Positions 22,951-36,160 are shown, numbered from the stretch's first letter. The stretch is DNA of 64,000 nt from Diphasiastrum complanatum (GCA_029204225.1 CM055103.1:40835368-40899367); one strand, 5' to 3'. Notes: generated by a model from the letters alone, not told the origin. Made by a program: numbers and translations.

Positions 22951-24690
22951 TGACAAATTTGGGTATAGCGGTTGTAAGCAGTATTGACTCTTTGGTGGTA
23001 GTTTTAGCAGACTGTTAGTAACAGTACTTCTGCTACAATGGGTGGCTGATTTTCCAGATTTTTTTTTGCCTGATAGCTTTTTGGAGGCTGGCCCCCTTTC
23101 AGCACGCTTGTTTTGTAGATCTTCCTACATTCAGGTTGCGAGTTTTCTTTTATAGTTACTTGGAGGCTCCATCACCTTCTTTGCAGCCATTTCTTTTCCA
23201 CTCAGCTTGCTCAATTTTCATTGATCTTTGGAGGCTCTATCGCCCTATTTTGGAGGCCCAATTTCACTTGCATTTGTTGACTTTTCTGCTGATCCCTTCG
23301 GTTACGCCAGCGTCCTCCTCTTGTACCATTTTTCCAGCCTATCTTCATTGGCTTCTTTAGTTACATATTCTGATTCTCTAGGCTTATTGTTTTCTTTGCT
23401 TAAATTTTAGTGTGCTTCTTTTCAGATTCATTTTGCTCAGATTTGTTTGCTGTGTTTTCAATTCTTCATAGTTTTTTTTTTATTACGGTTCTTTTCTTAT
23501 GAAGCTTCTTCCAGTTTTGAGCTTCTGTTCGAGGTGTAGTTTACAGTAGTGTCATAGATATTAGGAGTGATATTGATCGGCATCCTTACAAGTCTATTTG
23601 AGTCACCTTGTGAGCTTCCTTTTGTGAACGAGATTGCGTGTTATTGTGAGGATGAGAGAGTATCACAAAGTGAGAAAGAGTCACATATATATATTGATGT
23701 TGATATTGCATGTGATGAGCTAGATTCACATATACAGGTTGATGCTGATGCTGAGTGCCCCCTGGTGTTGCTGCTGAATGCTTCGATGTTGATGCTGAGT
23801 GCCTTGGTATGCCTTGATGCTGATGCTGCAGACTATGCTCTAACTTTTTACAGATTCTTCAATGCTTATTCATCCATAGTTAGCAGATGTCTTTCAGATA
23901 GTCATTGCTACTTATCTTGATGAGATTCTTCTACTCGAGTATTTAGGCCAAAGTCTAGTAGTTGGTGGTACTTCTGCTATTGTGCCTAGGTTTGTTGCTA
24001 CTACACTTATGGATCATGTTCCTTAAGATGATGCTTTATACTTATGGTTATTACGGATGCGTTTGGCATTACGACTTGGCATGCTTTTTCATGGGCCTTA
24101 AGGATACCTTGGGCTCTTGATGGTTTCTCTTGGCATACATGGTTGTTTCATATAGCTTGGCCTCCAATGATATTGGGGAGTTTTTATGCTGTTGATTACA
24201 TTTTTACCTAATATGCTTGGTTATTGCATATAGCTTGGATTTCGTTTGATTTTCTTGCTTGGTGCTGGTCTTTTGCTGCTGCTATCTTTCCTTGGTGCGA
24301 ATATATTGGTGGTTTGTTCCTGCCCATTGTTCTTCATCTGGTCCTTAGGTTGATGACTGCTGCCACGCTTTTTTGCATCTATCTCGAATACATCGCATGT
24401 TGTCCACTACATTACAGATACATTTGCAGCTTGATTTATAGTTGATGTTCTGTGCTTTGTGGATATTTGTGTTGCATTTGGAATATTTGTTGTTACGACT
24501 TATGTGCCCTCCTTCAATATCTCCATTGGTGCATGCATTTTCTCCTCATGGGTCAGAGTATTTTGAGATAGTTCTATTTTCACATTTCTTAATGATTTGC
24601 TATTACCAGAGCCTTTTCTTGAGGCCTTGTTTTAATTTTTGAGGTTCTAGTAATCTTTTGTAGGCTCCACATTGAGGGCAATGTTTTTTT
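22951..24690 (+). mobile_element. Internal region of a decayed gypsy-type element
   Basis: Lies upstream of a polypurine tract at 24691. The left part repeats TTGGAGGC at 23081, 23160, 23228 and 23250; a similar pattern (TTTTGGAGG) occurs near 62.6 kb ahead of a gag. ORFs such as 23567-23920 (Asp/Ala-rich, VDADAE/LDADAAD) have no recognised domain, and no pol is visible. Confidence 0.4.
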
Positions 24691-25050
24691 AAGTTGGGGA
24701 GAGTTAATACTAGAAATAGTCCCTAACTAGTATACTTTTATGTACTAGACCAATTATCAATAAGAGTTGTCCTTGTGGGACCCATGTACACTAAGTTGCT
24801 CTAATCTATAGAAGGTTCCAGTAAGGGCCTCCAGATAGTATATGTAGGGCTACCATTTAGACATTAGGCATTCATTGATTATTCAGCTTATTTGTATCGC
24901 TTTGGCTCTTCGTGGGAGGAGCCTTTGTTGTTGCTTGTAGGGCTTTAGCCATTGATTATATTAAATGCTCTTGGCCATTCTTCATGGAAGATCATTTGAC
25001 TGTACATGCATGTTTATCCTATTTGGGAACCCAAAATAGGCCTAGGTATG
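24691..25050 (+). repeat. Polypurine tract and 3' LTR-like end (+ copy)
   Basis: CACATTGAGGGCAATGTTTT then AAGTTGGGGAGAG at 24691-24703 is a plant gypsy-type 3' end. The following ~350 bp (with GCTTGTAGGGCTTTAGCCAT at 24937) matches the minus strand of 27550-27905. The far LTR boundary was not located. Confidence 0.5.
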
Positions 25051-27549
25051 CAAGTTATTGATTAGGGCCTAATAATAACCAGCCCAATGATGACTAAGTG
25101 CCAATTATGATTGTCTAATCTATTGAATAAGGGCGTATGGGCCAAACAATGCCATTAAATGTAGAATAGTAACCATTGATACGAGGGGTCCATATGATGC
25201 CAAACTCCCAATTGACTAGCCAACCATATGCCTAGAACTATGTACATATTTAGGCATATGTATGCATGCAACGCTGGGTTTTTAAGAATGTTGAATAGTT
25301 AATCAAAGCCCAAAAAATCATTTTGATTGTATGGAGAATTTTTGAGTACACCCTAAGCCAATTTCCAAGTCCTTGACTAAGGTCCAAAACACGAATCAAG
25401 AAACAGGGATGTTTTGCGTATGCTGCATTAAAAGACTGAATGAATTCCAAAACCATTTGAAATGCACCTTGTGTATGCTTTATAGAACATAGTACAAACT
25501 ACACTCCTTGACTCTTGTCTTGAAATAGATCAATTGTAAGCCATGTCCATGTAAATTTGAACTTTTTTATTTCTCAATATTATGGTGTTAATATGTCAAA
25601 TTGCCAATCACATCAAAGACACTTTGAAACTGGTATGTAATTTTGGATGTATGTTTGCAATATGAGAAGTAGAATTTTTCAAAACGCACTTTTTTTTTGA
25701 GAATAAGAGCAATAACAGAGAAAGAATACAAAAACATTGTAAACAAATTGTGTTTTGATAACAACAAAATAATGGAGATGACGCCATTATAAATGTCTAG
25801 GTTTGACAAGGTAGTGCATTTGGTAGACAGATAGCTTATGCTAGAGCTTTTTATAGATGATCTCTAGCTATTTCATTTCTAGTCAATATTCAATTGCTAC
25901 AAAATAGTTTACTAAATAGCTTAACTCTTGAGACCAACCTGTAAACATTATCATGGAGATTTTATGGTGCCTTAATGACTCACATGTGATCGCCAACATC
26001 TTATCAAAACAAAACTTGACACACTATGTGCATTTATCAAATTGGTTACGATACCAAGGCTTGTGGTTTAGGAGGAAGCAACACTTACACAATTTACAAG
26101 AATCATCTCATGTAAAGAACAATTTATTGCTATGCTCTTGTAGAATGTGAGCGCATTGCATAACATATCTGAGTCAAGCTTGTATCATCTTGCAAATGTG
26201 CTGATCCCTCGAAGATTTCCAAAAAATAGAGGTAAGTTCAACTGAAAAGAATCTAGCATTGATTTTTATAAAGCATTTGATTATGCATATCATTGCGATA
26301 TTTGCTTAACAATTGTAAAGAAAAGTTTTTGAAATGCATGATTCTAATTACTAGGTTCAAAGCTATAGGCAAATTTGAGACATGTAGTTCTAACAGACAT
26401 AGCTCTATTCATGGAATTTATGATGAAATCTAGATCTTCCAAATGTCCTTATATGGTCCAAATGTAGCTATAAGATTAAAAGCTTTGTTTGGAGAGCTTT
26501 ACATAGACAATATTATCTTCTACAACTTCTTGGATCCTATGTGAGAACTATTGGTGATCCAAGCATTAACTTACCTTCCCATGCATGTACTTCGATTCAA
26601 GCTCACCCTCAAGTTGTGAGAGTCTAGAACGACATCTAAAATCAATTCTTTGGAAAGGAGCTATGACGCCCCTTACCACCATAGCCCATCCCACTCATCT
26701 AGACACCTCACCTAAGATGGGATGATCTATTGGTAATGATCATTTCCTAGACGAGTGATTGATCTAAGCAATGAAATGCTAATCCCTCAATCAATATGGC
26801 GACCTTTGGCTACATGTTGGTCAAGCGTACTCTACTCTCATGCACGATGTCCACCAATAGCAGTGCACAGACTACTACTCTAGGGACTTTGCTCAAGTGT
26901 TAGTTGAACCATAACTATCTAGAGTTATCATGTATTCTACTATAATAATTGCATAACCCCTAATTAAGTCTTCGTAGTCCAAAGTTGGAGGTAGATTAAT
27001 TTTAGTTAATTAGAGACATAACATAGTTCTATCCTTAAGTGCACTTTTGTCCTCCAAATATGGAATTATAGAGAAACACGGGCTTTTAAAGCACTTCTAG
27101 ACCTAAAGTGTTGGATAGTATAAGTATGTGTAGCCAATTGTGAGACCCAAAGTAAACTTGCACATCTTTGTCTCTACCACTCTAACAAATATTGTTTCTT
27201 ATTTGCTTGTCCTTGTCCGTGAGCATTAATTATTCGTCTCTTATGTTCAAGCCTTTGTACTTGAGCTAGATATGTTTGATGTTCATGTGCAATTCTATGA
27301 TCCTTGGTAGTATATGGTGAAATATGTACCTCATCACTTTGAAGACAACTTTCTAGATATGGGATATTTTTTTTCAAATTTATTTGAGAGGAACTACAAT
27401 AAAAAAAAGAGCTAGTATTGAAGCGAGAATATTTGACATAAGCAATAATGTACCAGCAATGGGAACTTTGAAAATGCTTTCAACTATCATGTAGCAAAGA
27501 TGAAGTACATTGGGAATGGCAAACATAATAACAATTATGAGCTGAATAG
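25051..27549. other. Unassigned DNA between two inverted gypsy ends
   Basis: No gene recognised. The ORF at 25953-26150 has no domain. 26667 begins TGACGCCCC, which resembles some gypsy LTR starts, but no partner was found. Confidence 0.35.
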
Positions 27550-28053
27550 TAGATTTTATCAAGGAAGCATATATGGTAGTACATGAAGCAATCTAACAAT
27601 CTCCCATGAAGAATGGCAAATGGCATAACAAATCAATGGCTAAAGCCCTACAAGCAATATCAAAAGCAACCCTGAAGATCTCAAGCAATACCAAATCATT
27701 GGCTAAAGAATGAATGTACATAGCTATTGATACCCAACAGGAAACTTAGAATAGAAGCTTCTAGGCACTTAACGTAAACTTATCCACAATAGGGTCACAA
27801 AAGGGAGAAATATGTGCCCTTCTAGAGGGTTTGGCTCTTCTAGTAGGACCCCTACCTTGATACCAAGAATACAATAATTGTGGCCTTGTCTAGTCCTACA
27901 TTTAAATGCATAAAAAAGGCTTTTAGGCCTATACATGGATATAAGGGCTCATGGTTAACAAATGATTATAAATGAATATAGGCCCTATATAAAGTGTAGT
28001 CCATGGACCCAATAGTCCATAACTCTGCTCTCCCCCACTAAAAAAGGATGCCC
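27550..28053 (-). repeat. 3' LTR-like end and polypurine tract (- copy)
   Basis: The minus strand of 28053-28027 reads ATTGAGGGCATCC...GTGGGGGAGAG, homologous to the + copy tract at 24672-24703. The following LTR-like sequence shares GCTTGTAGGGCTTTAGCCAT and GCCATTCTTCATGG. The two ends point towards each other as an inverted pair about 2.5 kb apart. Confidence 0.5.
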
Positions 28054-29650
28054 TCAATATGAAAAAGTTAAGAGCAATAGCATGAACAAAGAAACAACTG
28101 AGATATGATCGATGTCGGGTCCAAGCCACAAAAGTGCATATATTGAAAGCCTCAACGTAAAGAAAAACATGAAGCATTTTCAAGGGACATGGAGGGTCAT
28201 GAAGGTGTGAAACTTTAAGTCTATGAGAAAATGGCTCCAAACATGTACATACCAAGCAAGTGGTATGGAATGAGGATGACAAAGGAAAGACATCAATGCA
28301 AACATCTTGGCACCAACTAGGAAAGACCAATGATGCACCAATAGACATATTGCTTCCATATGTAAACTCGAAAATTGCACCAGTGTATCAAGTGGCAATA
28401 AACCATACCAAACATTAGGGGCTTAGAAGATCGTCCAAAAGCACAAAGTAAGGAAAGAGGATGCCATAGCCCTAATGCATAAAGGTAAGCAACACCACAG
28501 GCTAACCCAAAGCCAATATGAGAAACCAAGCCAACCACTTGAAAAGTATGATAGAAACCATAGATGACCAAAGAAACCAACATCCATAAATAGCCCAAAC
28601 TTAGAAAAGCCATAAATGCCTAGTAGTAATGGAAACAGATACCCTAGAAGAAAGTCCTAAAGAAACCACACGTATACGATAATGTCTGATAATTGAATGT
28701 ATAACTGTGGCTAAATGAAATAGGCCACTCCTATAGATGTGACCATCATGAAAGTAAACCTCATAAAGGTGATAAAGGAGCCCAATAGGTGTGAAAGAGA
28801 TGATACTTGACTAGGACTACCATCCCAAGTAAGAAACTGTTGCATTGAATCTCCTCCAATAAGAGTAGGCATCATACTAAGAGCATCGAACACATAGGGA
28901 GATGCTAAGACAAGTGTAGGCTACTAGAAATCTTGTAAAAACGATGAGGCATAAAAATGATCCCAATGAAGTTGGAGCAGCCAAGCACACCAATAGCTAA
29001 TAAATAGACTATTGTCATAAAATTGCAATGCTCCAAACTATCTTGATAGACCATGCCTGCAACCTAGTGAGTACACTAGGAGTAAAGAACTAGCAATGCA
29101 TCACTGCGCCACGTTGAAGGATTGGGAGTACTAGAGCAAAATACTGATACCTTAATGACTCATGAGTATGCTAAGGTATCTAGAAAGACCATGAATGTAT
29201 GAACATAGCACCTCACAACAGATAGCCAAAGGAAACCAAACCTATACCATATACTCTAAAAGCCATAGATGAAGCATCCAATTCACCTATGGATACAAAA
29301 CCATCACAAAAGCTAAAAGAATACGTCAAAGTATAGGCACCATCATGCCTCCAGGCTCCACCATAGCACATATATGGAAACAATCCAAGCTATGTAAAGT
29401 GGCCATGCAACTTGTAGCAACCAAGCATGCCACATACCCGTAGGGAATGATGGAGCTAGAATTATACACATGCCCCAAGCAATTCGCAAGGAACATGAAT
29501 GTCTATTGTAAATGCATCCCAAGTGAGTCGGACAGACCAAGGGTTCCAAATAGCATTAACAGGAACATGTGAATATGTGGATGTAAAGAGGTTTCAAGCA
29601 ATCTATGAGACATCCTTCTAAGATGTTCTTATTCTCCATGGATGGTAGTA
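28054..29650 (-). mobile_element. Internal region of the inverted gypsy-type element
   Basis: Sits upstream (minus) of the tract at 28027. Short hydrophobic ORFs (28348-27929, 28613-28317, 29549-29343) look like chance reading of T-rich DNA. Phrases such as CATAGCTTGGAT recur in both this region and 24.1-24.3 kb. No pol was recognised. Confidence 0.4.
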
Positions 29651-30310
29651 CCAAGAGTTTACATATTTTTCTTATTTTTGAAAGTCACCTATACTTTCTC
29701 TCTTTTGCTTTTCATGCATATTTTTGTACACCATATTTTGTTCCTCTTTGGAATCATTTGTATTGTTTGAATACAATTTGAAAGTTCACCATTTAACCAA
29801 TTTCATCACATTCATAGCAACATACATGCTATGAATTAAAATATGTGTGAAGCTGTGTATTAAGCACATGATTGAATTGTCTCCTACTACAGTTGATCTT
29901 TATTGATGTTCAATTATTTCAAAGTTGTGCTTTTAGATTGAAACACTAATAGTTATGTGCATGTTAATGGAAGTAATATATTGACAAAGTTTTTAGCTTT
30001 TTGAGCATATTATTATAGGAAGCTTTAATATTGGAAAAGATCTTGCTTATCGTTTCGATTTCTAGCAATTTCTCATTCCTAAACAAGATTCTTTCTCCTA
30101 GACACGGTATGAATAACCTTCAAATGACATATTGGATTGTAGCCACATTGCATGTCCTAGTAGATGGTCTCAATAAGCATGCCAAATTGCAAGGAGTTTC
30201 TCAGTGGTGGAAAAGTCACTTTCTTAGTTGAATGTCCATCTTAAAAAAATTTCACAGAATTGTCTCAAATGAAGAAAGTTCTTTGCAATTGTCACTATTT
30301 TGTGTAGCAG
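29651..30310. other. Unassigned, possible intron
   Basis: AT-rich; ORF 30031-30231 has no recognised domain. It precedes the candidate exon at 30311. Confidence 0.35.
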
Positions 30311-30372
30311 TTATAACATTTCAAGGGGATGAAGCGCGAGAAATGTATTTCATAAAGGATGGAGAATGTCGA
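30311..30372 (+). CDS. Candidate exon: second cyclic-nucleotide-binding domain fragment
   Basis: 62 nt between an acceptor (TTTGTGTAGCAG) and a donor (CGA|GTAAGC) encode ITFQGDEAREMYFIKDGECR. The QGD.A.EMYFI..GE.RV signature is the same beta2-beta3 part of a cNMP-binding domain as at 20788. Both exons start with two bases of a split codon and end on a codon boundary, as expected for duplicated domains in one gene. The downstream FGE...R phosphate-binding cassette was not found before the window end. Confidence 0.5.
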
Positions 30373-30444
30373 GTAAGCATGTATTTTCTATTTAGAATCA
30401 TAACCTTTTAGTTTCCTTGAATTTGGTGTTCTGAATGGGTACAT

Positions 30445-30577
<133 letters not shown>

Positions 30578-31334
30578 ATATTTTCTATGAAAAAAAAATT
30601 GGTTTGGTTCTAGCTAGTTGATCCACTCATTTTTGTTTCAATCTGTTATATTTGCTCAAAAGTAGATCAAAAGTGGAGCTGAGATCACTCATAACATTTT
30701 CATTTTTGCTTATGTACATGCATCGTTCCAAATCTCTCTTATGTATGGTGGACCACTTGGACAATTGGAGAACTATCATTCAGAAGAGTCCCAAAAGATG
30801 ACAAAAATCTCTTCCATTTTTTTGTCTATTTTTTGAAAGTATAATGATCAAAGAACAGGAATGAGAACAAGGAACAATAGCGTCCTTCAGAAATTGGAAA
30901 CGAGATGCCATGTCATCATAGTGACATTTATTAAAAAGACGTACATACACTCAAGAAGTTGAATTTATAGAAATTTAAATTCTGATATCATTAGATATGA
31001 TTAAAATAAAGTATGAGTATTCTATTTATGCAAAAGAATTGCTCCATAAACAAATACATATTAAATCTCTCTGGATTTTTTTTGCTTTCTACCTTATTTT
31101 TGTAGTTTTTAGGTCTAAAAAATTGTTACCTTGGAACATGTTCAAAACCATGTCCCCAAGTCTTGTGAATGCACTCTTTGATCATGTTCTCGTGAGGGAC
31201 AAGTTTAGGAGCATGTGGCAGATCCAAGGTGCCGTGTTCTTGTGTTCCTTGATCACAATACTTAAAAGGTCTCTCATATGGTACAACAAGAGAGACTTCG
31301 AGAGCAAATAGAATTGATCGAAGCTCTAATTAAT
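30578..31334. other. Unassigned
   Basis: No feature recognised; the ORF at 30997-31311 has no domain. Confidence 0.35.
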
Positions 31335-31668
31335 TGTAAACATGCGGTGTGGCAGCTCTTTGTAAGGTAGTTGCAAAGGTCCATAGCTCACATGTGCTCA
31401 ACATAGAGATTCTTATCATTCTTGCTGTGGAGTAAGGCTGTTTAGTACACCCTATAATCTTGGAAATTTATGCTGAGAAGGGGAGAACTTTTACATTATG
31501 TAATGAAATTGCTACAATATGCCAAGGTTGTAGCTCTTTCGGTCTACATACTGCATAGCCTCCAAAAAGATCTTGAAGATCTAAATGAATTTTGCAAGGA
31601 ATGTGACCTTTTGATTAACTTGGACAAATTTAAGTTGACAGATTTCGATCTAGGTAGGACACCCAACT
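31335..31668 (+). pseudogene. LINE reverse transcriptase fragment
   Basis: + strand, broken frames: ALCKVVAKVHSSHVL, then AVE*GCLVHPIILEIYAEK (the QGCPLSPxLF block), then an active-site region reading QYAKVVALSV and LQKDLEDLNEFCKECDLLIN, the usual sequence after (Y/F)ADD. It looks like a LINE family different from the minus-strand copies nearby. The catalytic DD is lost. Confidence 0.6.
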
Positions 31669-32115
31669 AGAGCGAGTTAGAATAAGGGTGCATACCCTTT
31701 TGTACATTACTAATTAAGCTAGTAGACAAGTAGATGATGATCCATCAAGCATGCAAAAAATACTAACATGCACAAAGACCTTCAAGATGCTACAAGACCC
31801 ATGTCACACTCTCAAACACAATACAATTGTCAAGTGGAAAGATAAGAGAGCTAGGTACTACATAGTCACTGGTCGAATGAGATATCCCATGAAAGAATCC
31901 TTGCATAGAGCTTGCTCTTCACCATAGTATAGTTGTGGAAGGGAGATCTTTTGCCCTAAGGCTCAACTTGCGTGTCATTGGAAAGAGGTATTTGATGAAT
32001 CGAATCATTCAAAAGTATAATTGAGAGCTTCAGACTAGTTGGGAAGAGGAATCCTCTTGCATACTCTCTTGCAAACACTTCAAAGCAAACAACTATCGTA
32101 GGGGTTATTCAACTA
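31669..32115. other. Unassigned
   Basis: Non-coding sequence between two LINE remnants; nothing recognised. Confidence 0.35.
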
Positions 32116-32560
32116 GGAGAGAGGAAAAAGAAAAAAAGCTTTACTAATGTCTGTTATGTACCAATAGTACATAAGACTAAAAGGTACATCTCAAGTGTGT
32201 ATCACATTGTCGGACACATCATGGATTTGTAAAAATATATCCATAACAAAGTAATTGACAAAATAATAAGATAATGAATTGATGAAGTACAACAAACATG
32301 ACCAACTATACTAATACCGCTAATCAAAGAATGATCTATAGAGTAAATGCATGTTGTTAGAAGAACGTAGTGATGACAGCCGAGTAGGAGTTGGTCGAGA
32401 TGCTACATAATGACATGGTCGTACCATGATAGGATACATCGGCAGAGTGTGTTGTCTCTGGCATTTGTGGGGAATATTTGACTCATCCTCTAAATTACTC
32501 TCAAAGTCTGCACATGAGCGACATCTGGAGAAGAAAACAATGTTCCTCTTAACCTCCATG
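32116..32560 (-). mobile_element. LINE copy 3, 3' end only
   Basis: The minus strand encodes an ORF2 C-terminus (FSRCRSCADFESNLEDES... to stop near 32320) comparable to FFRTRTHADDSDDE of copy 2. A 3' UTR follows, with a hairpin TATGTAC-CAATA-GTACATA (32155-32173), CTTTACTAA at 32139-32147 (+ sense), and a pyrimidine tail on minus. 5'-truncated. Confidence 0.65.
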
Positions 32561-32977
32561 CACCTTGTCCACTATCTTCACCTCACAAATGTATTAAGGA
32601 ATGTGTGTTTGCTTCTCCATGCCTTATTACCATTATGATAGGAGTGGAGTGAGAGAACACTAACATGCATGCCAAAACATACATGTGACTCAAAATCCTA
32701 AAGAAGTGAAATCAAAGCTTTAGCAATGATCAAGATTAGGGCAAAGTCCAATCTTTAATGTTTATCTTAAGCTTACTCTAGCAACCCACTAGGGGATAGT
32801 TTGATATCATATCAATAGAGAGTAAACTTCATAGACTCAAAGAAATTCATTCTAATAGTCAATTCTTGCTCTTGAGATAAAGATTAATAGAAAACACTCT
32901 AAGGATGCTTATGTGGAAATCCCCCAATGTATAAATATTTGAATATGTGTTCCCAATTATTTGATTTCAAGATTTGA

Positions 32978-33020
32978 AGTAACAACGAATCACGATTCGC
33001 TCCAATTAATCGTTGTCAAA
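32978..33020. repeat. Palindromic-word locus (CGAATCACGATTCG)
   Basis: AACAACGAATCACGATTCGC followed by AATCGTTGT: nested inverted repeats within about 40 bp. Confidence 0.4.
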
Positions 33021-33078
33021 AATAAATAATAATAAAAAATAAATAGGGGGCTGTGATTCCCTTAGATCCACACCACGG

Positions 33079-33192
<114 letters not shown>

Positions 33193-33419
33193 TATTAACA
33201 TCTTTTGGGCACCCGTGGGTGCATAAGACCAAAACATATGTACAAGCAATAGTGGGAGCATCAGCCATAGGAGGTCGTGGCCGTAAAGTGCTATAAACTA
33301 GCTACGAATGCAAGTAGAACAAAGCAGAAGTGAAATAAGCTCACAACCCAGGCCATGTATAACAGAAGAACTACAATACCAATGCTCACAACCCGGGCCA
33401 GGTGGAGAATAAGTACATA

Positions 33420-34476
33420 TCAGTGAAAGTAAGTGTGAAGTATTCGCTGAGTAGAGCGTACAGTGGGCCCCGATGGAGGCGAGTGCCGACTACATCTGGG
33501 CTTTTTCTGCGGTGGCACAACGATAGGAATCTCATCATCAGAGTCATCAGCATGTGTTCGAGTCCGAAAGAAGCCAGTGAGAAGCAGCTGTTGGGAGTCT
33601 AACCCCAGGTGATCTGGTACAGGCAGATGAGACTGACGGAGAGTAAGCATCTCACGAACAAGAAGTCCCAAGCAATGAGCATCAGGATAGGAGACAAAAC
33701 TGCGAAGTGTACGCGGGCCATCATGAAAGAGACAATAATACCTCCCTCGTATCTCATAATACAACGGACATCTGAGGAGGAAATGGGCTTCATCTTCCAC
33801 CTCCTGCAACGAGCACAAGCGACATAGACGACGCTCCCGGGGGATATCCCATGCACGACCGGCCTCAATAGCAAGCTGAGGAGAGGAGATGCGCAACTGC
33901 CCAAGACGATAGCGCAGGCCGTGTGATAGGGGCTGTGAGAGATAGAGCGGCAAATGGCAAACCAGAAGGACCCAGAGAGAGGAAGTGTGTCTGGTAATAG
34001 CTCAGTCGAATGCGGGAAGGTGGGAGGGAGCTCCAAGTCCGCTGCAGATATCGACGGAATAAATAGCCTCAGATATATGAATGCGTACCACAAGGAAGAT
34101 CCATGATAGAGATGCCCAGATGTCGTAAGAGATCAGACGCCTGCTGGTACCAGGATAGCTTGGCATGGGAATCAGCTAGGACACGTGAAGAAGTAACTGC
34201 AACAATTATGTATCTATTCGGGTGAGATGCACGAATTTCCTGAATCCGCTGAAGAAAAAGAATAAGGTGGAAAAAGCCCTCAAGGATGATCGGAGGAGTA
34301 GCAAACTTAGCACATAGGATATCATGAGGGGTGGTAGTCTTGGCACGTATCATGCGACCCAACATAGTGGCCTGAATGCGGAAATGCCTGCCCAGTCTCG
34401 GAGAGAAAGTCCTGGCAACCAAATCTTGGAGGGATACATCACTGCTGGAACCACCCATGTGTGAAACAACTGGCAT
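33420..34476 (-). pseudogene. LINE copy 2 ORF2 C-terminal region
   Basis: 34476-34069 reads MPVVSHMGGSSSDVSLQDLV..., and 33953-33420 holds LSQPLSHGLRYRLGQLRISS and a zinc-binding motif CRLCSLQEVEDEAHFLLRCP (CxxC...H...C), usual after RT in LINE proteins. It ends at a stop at 33420 after a basic, Ser/Pro-rich tail. A frame shift separates the blocks near 33950-34070. It matches LINE copy 1 13346-13976. Confidence 0.85.
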
Positions 34477-34488
34477 CTAGTAGCGGGA

Positions 34489-35044
34489 TCAAAAATATGA
34501 TTCATTGTACAACCATGCTAGATCCTGAGAACAATGGGCATAAGAGGTATCCAACGAATGAAGAGAGAGTGTGTCAGCATAGAACTCAGTCTGGCGAGCA
34601 GCTGTGCGTGCGTTAAAGTCCCCTGCAAGCAATATATAACCCTGTAGAGAAAGTCTAGCAACGCCGTAAAAAAGGGCCTGAAAAGGATCACCTCCCAAAT
34701 CCATAAACACAGAAGTGTGGGGAGCAAAGTAGCACACTGCAACAAACAAGTCCTGGTCCAGCCCCAAGAAGGATGCAGTAATTTGAAGCCACAAGTAATG
34801 GCCATAAGTATCCTGAGACACCAACCGAATAGGAGAATACACCGACCTGTACAAACAATTCCACCAGAGGCCCGAAGTATCCTGCCCTGTAGCATAAGTC
34901 GTGGAGCAGAAATCCACTGAAAACCAGAAATGTGCGGAAGTGGGTGTGTGGAAGACTTCTATGTCTCTGCAAAAAGTAGAAAATCAGCTGAACATAGATA
35001 GGTGTCAAGATCAGCCGTTGTAGAAGAGGTGGATAGGCCGCCAC
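34489..35044 (-). pseudogene. LINE copy 2 AP-type endonuclease
   Basis: Overlapping minus frames encode the C-terminal half of the endonuclease that nicks target DNA: LDQDLFVAVCYFAPH, GGDPFQALF and the active-site block ILLAGDFNARTAARQTEF. Several frameshifts are present. It runs directly into the post-RT region, so RT has been deleted. Confidence 0.8.
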
Positions 35045-35144
35045 AATTCCAAAACCGAATGTGACGCTAGTCGGGGCTATCAGGCAGCTCCCATGCCCGA
35101 GTACCCCAACTTCCTATTGACACTTGGAGAAAAAGCAAGGGTGT

Positions 35145-36160
35145 TCATTTGTGAATTACCACCCGCTGTTGTTTTGTCCTTGCCTCTTGAATAATAGTTT
35201 TACGCTGTAACCATTGGCAGTGAGTAAGGTCATCATCTATGTAAATCTGAGATCCTCGAAGATTACGACGCGCACGAAGAACTGTCTGCCGGTTGTCCAT
35301 AGTTTTGAATTTGACAAATAATACCTTCAAATCATGTTGGAGGCGCCAAGCATACTGGATACCTGGAACTGAGAGCCCCATGCGTGAAGTAAACAAAGAG
35401 GTAACCTGGTCCAGTGTTGTGCCCTCAGTAGGAAGGCCCCGAAATCTTAAGTTGAGCTTTTTGTCATTCCGACGTTGTTGTTCTGCCAAGACGCCTTGTA
35501 CCGTGGTGTCTAAGGAGGGTGCTACATAAGTCGAAGAGGTGATAGATGATCTCAGGATAGAAGCCCATGATTTGGTCTCACGTACTTCTTGCTCGAGAGT
35601 AGGTACTTTCTGTACATGTTCCACCGTCTCATGAAGCCGCTGTTCAAGAACGGGAATCCGGGCAATGCACTCAACAGTGTCATATATCTGGCGCTCAAGT
35701 AGGGGAAGCTTACTCATGGATGCCTTAGTATCCTCAACAGCACGGGAGATATTAGGGATGATGTCCCTCTGCAAAGCACTAAGCGCAACACGAAGAGAAG
35801 CAATTTCAATCTGTTGAGCGTCAATCGTGGCGGTCTTAGTAAGCAAATTCCGCACAAAATTCATTGAGTTGTGAAAAAAAAGCGGCAAATTGCTTAGAAA
35901 TGTACTCATTCAATGAGGAGATGTTCTCGGGAGTGGTGTGCTGCATGTAGGTGTGGCATCCCATAGCAGCTGAGGACAAAGCAGCAACCTGTGGCGGTGG
36001 AGCGCTGACAGAATTGGTAGGCATGGTGGATGCAATTTCCAAAGTACGAAGACGTTTGCGAGAGCCTGTAGACATAAACTTCTTAGCACGCTTTGTGCGC
36101 AAGACAAAGCCTAGAGGAAGGCGAAGCGAAGCCGTAGGATGATTTGCAGGAGATAGATTA
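35145..36160 (-). pseudogene. LINE copy 2 ORF1 (coiled coil plus RRM-like domain)
   Basis: 36102-35836 encodes the basic N-terminus (TKRAKKFMSTGSRKRLRTLE). A frameshift at the A8 run (35874-35881) moves to the 254-codon frame 35909-35145. That frame holds a long heptad region (IASLRVALSALQRD...LEQRLHETVEHVQ), then RNDKKLNLRFRGLPTEGT, as in LINE ORF1 RNA-chaperone proteins. Such proteins coat the LINE RNA. It looks intact apart from the homopolymer shift. Confidence 0.8.

Noticed and set aside
26667-27170. Solo gypsy LTR starting TGACGCCCC
   Set aside because: No partner, no duplication and no clear end.
27929-28613. Membrane-protein genes suggested by long hydrophobic ORFs
   Set aside because: Overlapping short frames in T-rich DNA within a gypsy-type internal region; no conserved motif or splice context.
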